Below, piece after piece: positions 42,466 through 49,937 of a stretch of DNA of 64,000 nucleotides (its first letter is position 1; each line of letters opens with the position of its first letter). A program made the position numbers and the translations under genes. The notes beneath the pieces were generated by a model. It ran no database searches. It saw only the letters and a list, made by a program, of their open reading frames with translations, and was not told the origin of the DNA. The DNA is from Lachnospiraceae bacterium (GTDB lineage: Bacteria > Bacillota > Clostridia > Lachnospirales > Lachnospiraceae): NCBI GenBank assembly GCA_015057025.1, contig SVFD01000003.1, positions 186,001 through 250,000 on the forward strand, read 5' to 3'.

Positions 42466-43338
42466 ATGGACGGCGTAAATAAAACCTTATACATTCCCTT
42501 GTACGGCAAGGCGAAAGTCAGTAAAAAGAACATTATTCTAAAAGATCCGACAGCGGAGCATATTTGGGCGCAGCAAAGCTTCCTGTTAAAAGGGAAATCC
42601 AAGTCTAAGTGGCTTGCATATTACATGGGCATGCGTGCATGGGTGTTTGATGAGTGGCTTCGAGAGATGATGCGAAAATATCCGGAAGCGACCGTGTTAC
42701 ATATCGGTTGTGGGATGGATAGCAGAATTCACAGAGTGGGAGGGGCATATTGCTCCAATGATGTTAACCAACAGGAAGGTATCGATAGTAACGTATCAGA
42801 GAGCGCGGTAGCAAAAAGTAAATGGTATGACATTGACTTCGAAGATGTTATAAAAGAACGTAAGAAGTATTATAAAGAAACGGATACTTATCATATGATT
42901 GCTTCCGATGCCAGAAATATTGCGTATTTGTCTGAAATGTCCGGAACGGAGGCCATTGTGGTATTGGAAGGTATCAGCATGTATCTAAAACCGGACGAAC
43001 TGGAGAAGTTAATGGCGGATTTAAACAGTCATTTTACAAGCGTTCATATTCTGATGGATTGTTATACGACCAAGGCTGCTAAGGTATCTAAGTATAAGAA
43101 TCCGATTAATGATGTAGGCATAACTTTAGTTTACGGTTTGGATGAACCTACGAAATTATCTGAGAATGTTCGCGGGATGAGTAAAGAATCAGATGCTTTT
43201 AAATTCATCAAAGAGCATGATATGACGCCGGTAGAAAAAATCAATGAATTAAAAGGTTTGGAGAGGTTTATTTTCAGAAGATTGTTTGCGGGTAAGTTCT
43301 CGAAATCGTTGTATCGGATGTATGAGTTTGAGAAATAA
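42466..43338 (+). CDS. TcmP/LCMT-like SAM-dependent methyltransferase
   Basis: A class I methyltransferase of the leucine carboxyl methyltransferase/TcmP type. Motif I ATVLHIGCGMDSRIHRVG near residue 75, an acidic ID-F motif (YDIDFEDVIKERK) and AIVVLEGISMYLKPDE near 170 are typical. Start at 42466 (GAGAGG upstream) preferred over 42442, which has no site. Substrate unknown, likely a small-molecule carboxyl or hydroxyl. Confidence 0.82.
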   Translation: MDGVNKTLYIPLYGKAKVSKKNIILKDPTAEHIWAQQSFLLKGKSKSKWLAYYMGMRAWVFDEWLREMMRKYPEATVLHIGCGMDSRIHRVGGAYCSNDVNQQEGIDSNVSESAVAKSKWYDIDFEDVIKERKKYYKETDTYHMIASDARNIAYLSEMSGTEAIVVLEGISMYLKPDELEKLMADLNSHFTSVHILMDCYTTKAAKVSKYKNPINDVGITLVYGLDEPTKLSENVRGMSKESDAFKFIKEHDMTPVEKINELKGLERFIFRRLFAGKFSKSLYRMYEFEK

Positions 43339-43425
43339 ACCATATAGGAAGAAGAGTGATTATAAATATTGTTATATTGATTCGATATGTAGTTGAACGA
43401 GGAATGCGAAACAAAGGAGAAACAG

Positions 43426-44181
43426 ATGAATTTTTACGAATTTGGAGATGAAACCAACCCGATTATGGTTCTAATTCATGGTGTGATTCAACCATGGAAC
43501 AGTATGATGGAAGAAATCGAATATTTCCGAGGTGACTATCATATTTATGCAGTAGAATTGAATGGACATACTCAGGATAAGTCTACGGCGTTTAAGTCGT
43601 TGGAAGCAGAGGCGAAGGAAATCGAAGAGTTTTTCTTTCAAAAAGGCATAAATCAGGTAGAGGTTTTGTGCGGTTTTTCTATGGGCGGTGCCATAGCACA
43701 CGTGGTTTGGAAGAATCAGCGTTTGAAAGTGCGCAATTTGATTATGGATGGAGCGCCGCTGGTGCCGTATCCTAAGATGATGGATACTTTTATGACGAAG
43801 AATTATCTGGATATTATACATAAGTCTAAGGCGAGGGATGCGAAGACTTTGGAAAATTTCGAGAAGAATTTTCTGCCGAAGAAGTATCTTGATAGTTACT
43901 TAAAACTTGCTGATAATATGAGCGATGAGTCTCTTCGTAATATCGTGCATTCGGCGAGTACAAGCGCCTTGTATACCATTATCAAAAATGATAGCAGGAT
44001 TTTGTATCTCCACGGAACCAAAATGAACGAAATATATTCCAAGAAGTCGGCAAAGTTATTAAAGAAAGCCTATCCGGAGGCGGAGATAATTTGCTATAAT
44101 GGAAAGGCACATTTGGAATGCGCCATCTATGAGCCGCAAGTATGGTGCAAAGATGTGAGGGCGTTTTTAGAAGAAAGATAA
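43426..44181 (+). CDS. Alpha/beta hydrolase
   Basis: 251-residue hydrolase with the oxyanion LIHGVIQPWNSM near residue 16, nucleophile elbow GFSMGG (Ser near 86) and a catalytic His in KAHLECAIYEP near 235. AAAGGAG site supports ATG 43426; 43393 would add 11 residues. Sits just before mntP in the same direction; substrate unknown. Confidence 0.85.
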   Translation: MNFYEFGDETNPIMVLIHGVIQPWNSMMEEIEYFRGDYHIYAVELNGHTQDKSTAFKSLEAEAKEIEEFFFQKGINQVEVLCGFSMGGAIAHVVWKNQRLKVRNLIMDGAPLVPYPKMMDTFMTKNYLDIIHKSKARDAKTLENFEKNFLPKKYLDSYLKLADNMSDESLRNIVHSASTSALYTIIKNDSRILYLHGTKMNEIYSKKSAKLLKKAYPEAEIICYNGKAHLECAIYEPQVWCKDVRAFLEER

Positions 44182-44200
44182 GAAAGCAGGAACATAAAAA

Positions 44201-44779
44201 ATGAATTTAAGTGTAGCATTTTTTATCAAAAACACTATTCTGGGCATTGGTCTCGCAATGGATGCTTTTTCGGTATCTTTGGCAAACGGATTGAATGAAC
44301 CGAAAATGAAAAAGCCTAAAATGTGTGGTGTGGCAGGTATCTTTGCAACCTTTCAGTTTGCAATGCCTATGATTGGCTGGATTTGTGTATCTACCATCGC
44401 AAGACTCTTTAGTGTATTTGAGAAATTCATTCCATGGATTGCATTGATTTTGCTAGGATATATAGGCGGGAAAATGCTTTATGAAGGCATCAAAAATAAA
44501 GGTGCAGAAGAGGAGAAGCCGGGAGTTGGTTTGAAAGGCTTACTGGTACAGGGAATAGCCACTTCCATTGATGCGCTTTCCGTTGGTTTTACCATTTCAA
44601 GGTACAGCTGTATGGAAGCTTTGCTGGCCTGCCTTTTGATTGGTACGGTTACTTTTATCATATGTTTTGCAGGACTTATCATTGGTAAAAAAGCAGGGAC
44701 AAAGCTTGCGGGGAAAGCCGGAATTCTGGGCGGCATCATTCTAATTGCGATTGGTTTGGAGATTTGTTTTTACCGATGA
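44201..44779 (+). CDS. mntP: Manganese efflux pump MntP
   Basis: Six-helix Mn2+ exporter, 192 residues. The two repeated metal-binding helices are GIGLAMDAFSVSLANGL near 17-33 and GIATSIDALSVGFTIS near 113-128, each with the conserved Asp. Mn riboswitches of the yybP-ykoY type most often control this gene; here the riboswitch is 3.1 kb upstream with four genes between, all in the same direction and with no strong terminator noticed between them. Confidence 0.93.
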   Translation: MNLSVAFFIKNTILGIGLAMDAFSVSLANGLNEPKMKKPKMCGVAGIFATFQFAMPMIGWICVSTIARLFSVFEKFIPWIALILLGYIGGKMLYEGIKNKGAEEEKPGVGLKGLLVQGIATSIDALSVGFTISRYSCMEALLACLLIGTVTFIICFAGLIIGKKAGTKLAGKAGILGGIILIAIGLEICFYR

Positions 44780-44871
44780 GACATCAAAAACGACCGAACA
44801 GACAAATTTACACAATTCTCTGTTTTTATCTGCTATGGTGTGATTAGCAAATAAAAACGGAGGAGAAATAT

Positions 44872-45600
44872 ATGCAAGAAATTAAAACAACAGAGCTTGT
44901 CAAACGATACAAAGATATTACTGCCGTTGACAAGCTCAATTTAGATATTGAACAAGGTGAATTGTTTTCATTGCTGGGCGTAAATGGCGCGGGAAAAACC
45001 ACAACCATTAAGATGCTAACCTGTCTAACGAAGCCTACTGCGGGTGATGCATTTGTAGGTGGCAAAAGCATTACAAAGGAGCCCAAACTTGTAAAAGAGA
45101 TGATCGGTGTATCTCCGCAGGAGACCGCCGTTGCACCGAATCTTTCCGTAAAAGAAAATTTGGAACTAATCTGCGGTATTCATGGATTTTCAAAAGAAAA
45201 GACAAAAGAAAGGATTGAGAAGCTTGCTACACAATTTTCGCTTAATGAAGTTTTAAAAAGAAAAGCCGGAAAGTTGTCCGGCGGTTGGCAGAGACGTGTA
45301 AGCATCGCAATGGCACTGATTAGTGAACCGCAAATCTTATTTTTAGATGAACCTACTCTTGGTTTGGATGTTATTGCAAGACATGAACTCTGGGATGTGA
45401 TTCGCACCTTAAAAGGAAAAATTACAATTATACTGACTACTCATTACATGGAAGAAGCAGAGGCGCTTTCAGACCGCATCGGTATTATGAGAAGCGGAAG
45501 TCTTTTGGCTGTAGGAACAGTAGAAGAATTGAACCGAAAGGCCGGAACCGATGATTTTGAAACAGCTTTTGTGTCTATTGTAAAGGAGGGTGCGTTATGA
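44872..45600 (+). CDS. ABC-2 type transporter ATP-binding protein
   Basis: ATPase of 242 residues with Walker A GVNGAGKTT, Q-loop VSPQET, signature LSGGWQRRVSIAMAL and Walker B ILFLDEPTLGLDVIARHELW. Overlaps the permease gene by four bases. CGGAGGAG ribosome site. The operon includes LytTR and DUF3021 genes, a common arrangement in which the transporter is under the control of the LytTR regulator. Confidence 0.92.
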   Translation: MQEIKTTELVKRYKDITAVDKLNLDIEQGELFSLLGVNGAGKTTTIKMLTCLTKPTAGDAFVGGKSITKEPKLVKEMIGVSPQETAVAPNLSVKENLELICGIHGFSKEKTKERIEKLATQFSLNEVLKRKAGKLSGGWQRRVSIAMALISEPQILFLDEPTLGLDVIARHELWDVIRTLKGKITIILTTHYMEEAEALSDRIGIMRSGSLLAVGTVEELNRKAGTDDFETAFVSIVKEGAL

Positions 45601-46328
45601 GAATGATGACTTTTGCCAAAAGATGTACCAAGGAAATTTTAAGAGATCCGCTTAATCTGGCTTTTGGACTGGGATTTCCTTTGGTTTTATTATTTCTTTT
45701 GAGTGCGATACAGGCAAATGTTCCTGTGAGTTTGTTTGAAATTAATAAACTGACGCCGGGGATTACTATATTCGGATTGTCTTTTATGACATTGTTTTCG
45801 GCAACTTTAGTAGCGAAAGATAGGGAGAGTGCACTTTTACAGAGGTTGTATACAACACCCCTTACCGGATTGGATTTTATTATGGGATATATGCTTCCGA
45901 TTCTGCCTATTGCCTTGGGTCAGACCGTTATTTGTTATCTTGCTGCGCTTCCTTTGGGATTGACTTTTAGTGTAAATATTATTTATGCTGTTATTGGGAT
46001 TATTCCCATGGCTATTTTCAATATTGCATTGGGGCTTCTGTGTGGCAGTCTTTTGGGTGTTAAGCAGGTTGGTGGTATTTGCGGTGCATTACTTACGAAT
46101 CTTTCCGCGTGGCTTTCCGGTGTATGGTTTGATTTAAACCTTGTGGGAGGTTTCTTTGAAAAAATAGCAAATGCACTTCCTTTTCTTCATGCAGTAGAAA
46201 TGGAAAAGGCGTTATTTAACGGGAATTTTGAGGCTGCAGCTTCACACATTCTGCCGGTACTTGCATACGGTATCGTTGCATCGGTGATTGCTGTGTTCTG
46301 TTTCCTTAAGCAAATGAAAAAACAATAA
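45597..46328 (+). CDS. ABC-2 type permease
   Basis: 243-residue integral membrane protein with about six helices and the ABC2 permease features (DRESALLQRLYTTPLTGLDFIMGYMLPI). ATGA overlap with the ATPase gene indicates coupled translation. Substrate unknown, probably a drug or peptide. Confidence 0.88.
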   Translation: MRMMTFAKRCTKEILRDPLNLAFGLGFPLVLLFLLSAIQANVPVSLFEINKLTPGITIFGLSFMTLFSATLVAKDRESALLQRLYTTPLTGLDFIMGYMLPILPIALGQTVICYLAALPLGLTFSVNIIYAVIGIIPMAIFNIALGLLCGSLLGVKQVGGICGALLTNLSAWLSGVWFDLNLVGGFFEKIANALPFLHAVEMEKALFNGNFEAAASHILPVLAYGIVASVIAVFCFLKQMKKQ

Positions 46329-46340
46329 GGATTGAAGACG

Positions 46341-46784
46341 ATGAAATATAAACTGGTAATCGATAAAAAAGCGGAAGAAGAAATTATAGCAATTGTCCAT
46401 GAACCGTCCTCATTGACACAACAGATAGAGAATCTGGTGTGTAGTTATTCCGGTGCGGACAGCATTATGGGGCATAGGGAAGATGAGATGCGAAAACTGG
46501 CATTTAAAGAAGTTGAGTGTATCACTATTGTTGACCGAAAAGTGATTGCCATTGATACTGCAGGTAATCAATATCGCATCCAGGACAGGCTTCGTGATTT
46601 AGAGGAAGTTTTACCTTCTTATTTTATCCGTATTAACAAGTCAAGCCTTGCCAATGAGCATCGCATTGCACGTTTTGATGCGGCGTTTAGCGGTGGTGTG
46701 GATGCTGTGTTTAGGTGCAGATATAGGGAATATGTTTCCAGACGATGTTTTGCGGAGATTAGAAGGAGGTATGAAGGCAAATGA
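46341..46784 (+). CDS. LytTR DNA-binding domain regulator
   Basis: 147-residue transcription factor without a receiver domain. The C-terminal LytTR domain occupies about 50-147 (RKLAFKEVECITIVDRKVIAIDTAGNQYRIQDRLRDLEEVLPSYFIRINKSSLANEHRIARFD). Start at 46341, with an alternative ATG at 46332 three codons upstream. Overlaps the DUF3021 gene by four bases; this pair typically senses membrane stress and regulates its own transporter. Confidence 0.9.
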   Translation: MKYKLVIDKKAEEEIIAIVHEPSSLTQQIENLVCSYSGADSIMGHREDEMRKLAFKEVECITIVDRKVIAIDTAGNQYRIQDRLRDLEEVLPSYFIRINKSSLANEHRIARFDAAFSGGVDAVFRCRYREYVSRRCFAEIRRRYEGK

Positions 46785-47224
46785 AAAAGATTATTGAAGA
46801 ATTCTTTCGTCGTGGTTTGATTGCATGCGGTTTCGGCCCCATTGTTTTGGCGATTGTATATTTGGTTTTGCAGAACAATGGTGCTATTGAGACTCTGACA
46901 GTAAATCAGGTCTGTATCGGAATATTTTCCATAACCGCACTTGCTTTTATTGCGGGTAGTATGAATACTCTCTATCAAATTGAGCGTCTGCCTCTGATGG
47001 TGGCAATTTTGATTCACGGAGTTGTTTTGTATTTTACTTATTTAGGAACGTTTCTGTTTAACGATTGGCTGAAATTGGGATTGATTCCGTTTTTGATTTT
47101 TACCGGTGCTTTTGTGGTTGGCTATTTGGTGATTTGGGTGATTATTTATTCAATTATCAGCAAGAGAGCAGCTACACTTAATATGCTGTTGGAGCAAAAA
47201 CAGCAGAGTCTGGGAGAAATGTAG
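46781..47224 (+). CDS. DUF3021 family membrane protein
   Basis: 147 residues with four predicted helices (about 12-33, 43-62, 72-92 and 98-125), matching DUF3021 proteins that accompany LytTR regulators and are thought to inhibit or sense for them (family knowledge, not proven here). GGAGG site lies inside the end of the LytTR gene. Confidence 0.88.
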   Translation: MKKIIEEFFRRGLIACGFGPIVLAIVYLVLQNNGAIETLTVNQVCIGIFSITALAFIAGSMNTLYQIERLPLMVAILIHGVVLYFTYLGTFLFNDWLKLGLIPFLIFTGAFVVGYLVIWVIIYSIISKRAATLNMLLEQKQQSLGEM

Positions 47225-47256
47225 AAAACCAGATTTTAAGTTTAAATTGAAATATG

Positions 47257-47287
47257 ACCCCGCCGAATATGGCGGGGTTAAAAAATT
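47257..47287. terminator. Terminator between convergent genes
   Basis: Eight-bp GC-rich stem (ACCCCGCC/GGCGGGGT) with a GAATAT loop, followed by A/T tract, placed between DUF3021 (+) and the amidase gene (-). Confidence 0.78.
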
Positions 47288-47300
47288 TTTAATTTATGTC

Positions 47301-47783
47301 TTACCATGTTCTTACCCCGTCAATACGGAGAAATCTTGCCCTATCATACACATAAGTTGATAAGGGCCTATCCAGGGCATCAAAGGTATGGGCAGCAACA
47401 AGAATCTCAGGTGAGACGGAGGTTATCACCGGCGAATGATAAAAGTGCCCGTCGGCAGTGCCAAGTTGAACGATATCGCCGGGCTGAGCTTCTGCGGCAG
47501 ATACTTCGCGGGCATAAGGTCCTACGGAGCTATTATGGATTAAAAAGTTATACAGATATCCTACGCCACTCCAGGAGGGACTTCTGTCAGAAGAGGAGCG
47601 ATAATACCAGCCGAAGGTAGGAGTATAATTCATGACACGGGCACCGGCATAAATACTTTGGGAAGCAAAGTTGGTGCAGTCACCTCCGATTTTTTCAAAA
47701 TTATAATAAGCAGGATTGCGACTCATAGCCCAATTGCGGGCATAAGCTACAACGGCGGCTCGGTTATAAGGAATTTCACGCAT
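47301..47783 (-). CDS. Amidase_6-like small peptidase
   Basis: 160-residue single-domain protein of the amidase domain type often found in Clostridial wall hydrolases. Catalytic Cys is in GGDCTNFASQSIYAG near residue 35 and the His in GHFYHSPVIT near 115. No signal peptide is visible, which is unusual for a wall enzyme. ATG at 47783 has CGGAG six bases upstream on the - strand; the longer start at 47801 has none. Confidence 0.8.
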   Translation of the reverse strand: MREIPYNRAAVVAYARNWAMSRNPAYYNFEKIGGDCTNFASQSIYAGARVMNYTPTFGWYYRSSSDRSPSWSGVGYLYNFLIHNSSVGPYAREVSAAEAQPGDIVQLGTADGHFYHSPVITSVSPEILVAAHTFDALDRPLSTYVYDRARFLRIDGVRTW

Positions 47784-47899
47784 AAGGTCTCCGATTTGCA
47801 TTTTTATTCTGATTAGTATATATTATATTCATTAAATACGAGAGGTGCGCCTATGTGTGGAATAAATCCGATGAAATAATATATTAATCGGAGGTTAAA

Positions 47900-47947
47900 A
47901 TGAATTATAAAATAAGAGAAATGTTACCCTGTGAATATCGCGGTTGA
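47900..47947 (+). pseudogene. Remnant of a GNAT acetyltransferase N-terminus
   Basis: ATG with a strong CGGAGG site opens a frame of only 15 codons (MNYKIREMLPCEYRG) before TGA. The first residues match the usual start of GNAT acetyltransferases (M.Y.IR.M...EY), so this is probably the left-over start of a deleted gene, though a coincidental short ORF is possible. Confidence 0.4.
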
Positions 47948-47979
47948 GGTATGGGTACTGCTGATGAGGAGAAACTTTT

Positions 47980-48417
47980 ATGTACTTTGACGATTTTAAA
48001 TTAAATGATACCATTGAGATAGCACCGGCATTGATAAAGAAAGAAGAAATGCTGGCATTTGCCAAAAGATACGACAATGTTCCATTACATACGGATGAAG
48101 AATATGCCAAGAATACCTTTTTTGGTCAATTAATTGCACCGGGCGTTATGTCTTTTATGGCAGTTTGGGCTAATTATCTGGAGGTGGATTTGGTAGGCGA
48201 GGAATTAATTGCAGGGAAATCTACCAAAATTGAGTGGTTTAAACCGGTATTTGCAGGAGATGTGCTTACCGGGAAGGCAGTGATTACGAAGTTGACCGAG
48301 CGTAATGAGAAAAACGGAATTGTGGAGATTACCTTTTACGTAAACAATCAGAGAGATGAGTTGGTATTAACCGATGTGACAGAGGTTATAGTAAAACGTA
48401 AAATACATAAAAAATAA
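47980..48417 (+). CDS. MaoC-like hot-dog dehydratase
   Basis: 145-residue hot-dog protein of the MaoC family, in relatives an enoyl-CoA hydratase. Features: F.....A...DN.PLHTDEEYAKNTFFGQLIAPGVM, the hydratase motif with Asp/His in DNVPLHTD. GAGGAG site. Stands alone between the GNAT remnant and the lipoproteins; substrate chain length unknown. Confidence 0.85.
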   Translation: MYFDDFKLNDTIEIAPALIKKEEMLAFAKRYDNVPLHTDEEYAKNTFFGQLIAPGVMSFMAVWANYLEVDLVGEELIAGKSTKIEWFKPVFAGDVLTGKAVITKLTERNEKNGIVEITFYVNNQRDELVLTDVTEVIVKRKIHKK

Positions 48418-48418
48418 A

Positions 48419-48456
48419 TTGACTTTAACAAAAAAATAATGCACAATAATATTGTG
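48419..48456 (+). promoter_or_regulatory. Promoter with overlapping palindrome upstream of lipoproteins
   Basis: TTGACT at 48419-48424 with a CACAAT hexamer 17 bp on. A perfect palindrome CACAAT-AAT-ATTGTG occupies 48442-48456, right over the -10, consistent with a repressor site. Confidence 0.5.
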
Positions 48457-48506
48457 TACATATTTGTACCATAATATTTTACGGACATGCAGAGGGGAGA
48501 AAGAAA

Positions 48507-49238
48507 ATGTTAAAAAAAGCACTTGTTATTGTATGCGCACTGTCTGTCTTTATGATGAGCGGATGTAGCATATTAGGTTTAGTCTCAAAGTCAGATTATG
48601 AAATGGCGATGGGAGACAGAGATTACTATATGGCTGAATATGAGAGATTAACTTCTGAAAATGAAGATCTTGATACTCAGGTTACAGACTTAACTGATGA
48701 AGTTGCAACTTTAGAAACTGAAAAAGCAGAGTTAGAAACTGCTTTGGAAGAAACTTTGGTAGCCTATGAAGCTGCACAGTATCCGGGATTAGATGAAGAA
48801 GTTCTTGTTGAGGTTACAGATGATGTTGCAATTAAAGTAAGAATGCCTGAAGATTTTCGTGAGGTAAGAGACGGAGAGTATGAGGCAAAAAGTGATGCGT
48901 CATATATTTTGATTGATGTAAGTGATTCCTATGCACCGGAGATGGATTTAACGCAGTCGGAATTTGAAGAAGCTATGGAGTATATGTTGGAGGAATCCGG
49001 TTTAAACGTTGAAACCTTTGAGGTTACTCAATTTAAGGATAGTGAAATTAACGGATATGATACATTGTTAATTGAGATGAAGTATTCCATTGAAGGTTTA
49101 GAAATTTGGCAGATTCAGTTTATTATTGAAGCAGATGGTTCTTCATGTTCAATTATTTATACCACATCTCCTGATTTGGGTTGGTATGATGAATTTGAGG
49201 CCAGTGTAAATTCTATTCAGGTTGGTGTAGCAGAATAA
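48507..49238 (+). CDS. Coiled-coil lipoprotein
   Basis: 243-residue lipoprotein: signal peptide with lipobox MSGC (Cys20), then a coiled coil (about 35-85, rich in Leu and Glu, ENEDLDTQVTDLTDEVATLETEKAELETALEETL) and a C-terminal globular domain of about 145 residues of unknown type. Paralogous to the next gene in its first 80 residues. AGAGGGGAGAAAG site. Function unknown; probably surface exposed. Confidence 0.8.
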   Translation: MLKKALVIVCALSVFMMSGCSILGLVSKSDYEMAMGDRDYYMAEYERLTSENEDLDTQVTDLTDEVATLETEKAELETALEETLVAYEAAQYPGLDEEVLVEVTDDVAIKVRMPEDFREVRDGEYEAKSDASYILIDVSDSYAPEMDLTQSEFEEAMEYMLEESGLNVETFEVTQFKDSEINGYDTLLIEMKYSIEGLEIWQIQFIIEADGSSCSIIYTTSPDLGWYDEFEASVNSIQVGVAE

Positions 49239-49263
49239 GTAAACGGTAAAGGTGGAATACAAA

Positions 49264-49869
49264 ATGAAAAAAAGATTATTATTTACAGTATGTGCATTGT
49301 CAGCTATGATGTTAAGCGGATGCGGATTATTTGTATCTCAGGAAGAGATGGATTCTGTTATTGCAGAGCGTGATTATTATATGGAAGAGTATGATGCTGC
49401 TGTAGAAGAGCAGGAATCTTTTGAAACTGAAGTGGAAGATTTGGAAGGGCAGGTCTCTGATTTAGAAGATGCAAATGAAGCATTAAGCAGTGAAATTACT
49501 GATTTGGAAGCGCAAATTGAGGAAATGCTGAAAATTACATTGGAAGATTTCTTTGAGGACAGCCCGCAGTATGCTAATGCAATGAATGCTCAAATGGAAT
49601 TATATAAAGAGACAGAAGCAGATACATATTCTGATCTTGGTTGGAAAGTGGAAGAAAATACTCTTACATTTTGGTATCAGATAAAAGAACAGATTCCTAA
49701 TGCAGATGAAGCGTGGGATATAATGAAGGAATATATTGATACAAATCAGCTTGCAGGTATGATTGAAGACTTGGAAGAAGAAACAGGAGTAGAAGGTATA
49801 GTTGTACAGTATATATATTACAATGCTGATGGTAGTGAAATAGGAACACTTACATATCCTGAAGAATAA
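49264..49869 (+). CDS. Coiled-coil lipoprotein, paralogue
   Basis: 201-residue lipoprotein with lipobox LSGC (Cys20) followed by DRDYYMEEYD-like and coiled-coil segments very similar to the preceding protein (SQEEMDSVIAERDYYMEEYDAAVEEQESFETEVEDLEGQVSDLEDANE), but a shorter unrelated C-terminal domain (DFFEDSPQYANAMNAQ...). ATG 49264 follows AAAGGTGG; the GTG at 49252 adds four residues. Tandem duplication of the lipoprotein/coiled-coil module with different tails. Confidence 0.8.
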   Translation: MKKRLLFTVCALSAMMLSGCGLFVSQEEMDSVIAERDYYMEEYDAAVEEQESFETEVEDLEGQVSDLEDANEALSSEITDLEAQIEEMLKITLEDFFEDSPQYANAMNAQMELYKETEADTYSDLGWKVEENTLTFWYQIKEQIPNADEAWDIMKEYIDTNQLAGMIEDLEEETGVEGIVVQYIYYNADGSEIGTLTYPEE

Positions 49870-49891
49870 AATTAATTAGAATAAAAATACT

Positions 49892-49936
49892 ATCACCCTT
49901 ATAAACAATAATCGGTTTATAAGGGTGATTTTTTTA
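49892..49936. terminator. Terminator between lipoprotein and ABC genes
   Basis: Fifteen-bp stem (ATCACCCTTATAAAC/GTTTATAAGGGTGAT) with eight-base loop, followed by TTTTTTT. It can also serve the opposing gene that ends at 49938. Confidence 0.92.
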
Positions 49937-49937
49937 T

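Noticed and set aside
49252-49263. GTG start for the second lipoprotein
   Set aside because: ATG at 49264 has better spacing from AAAGGTGG and gives a normal signal peptide.
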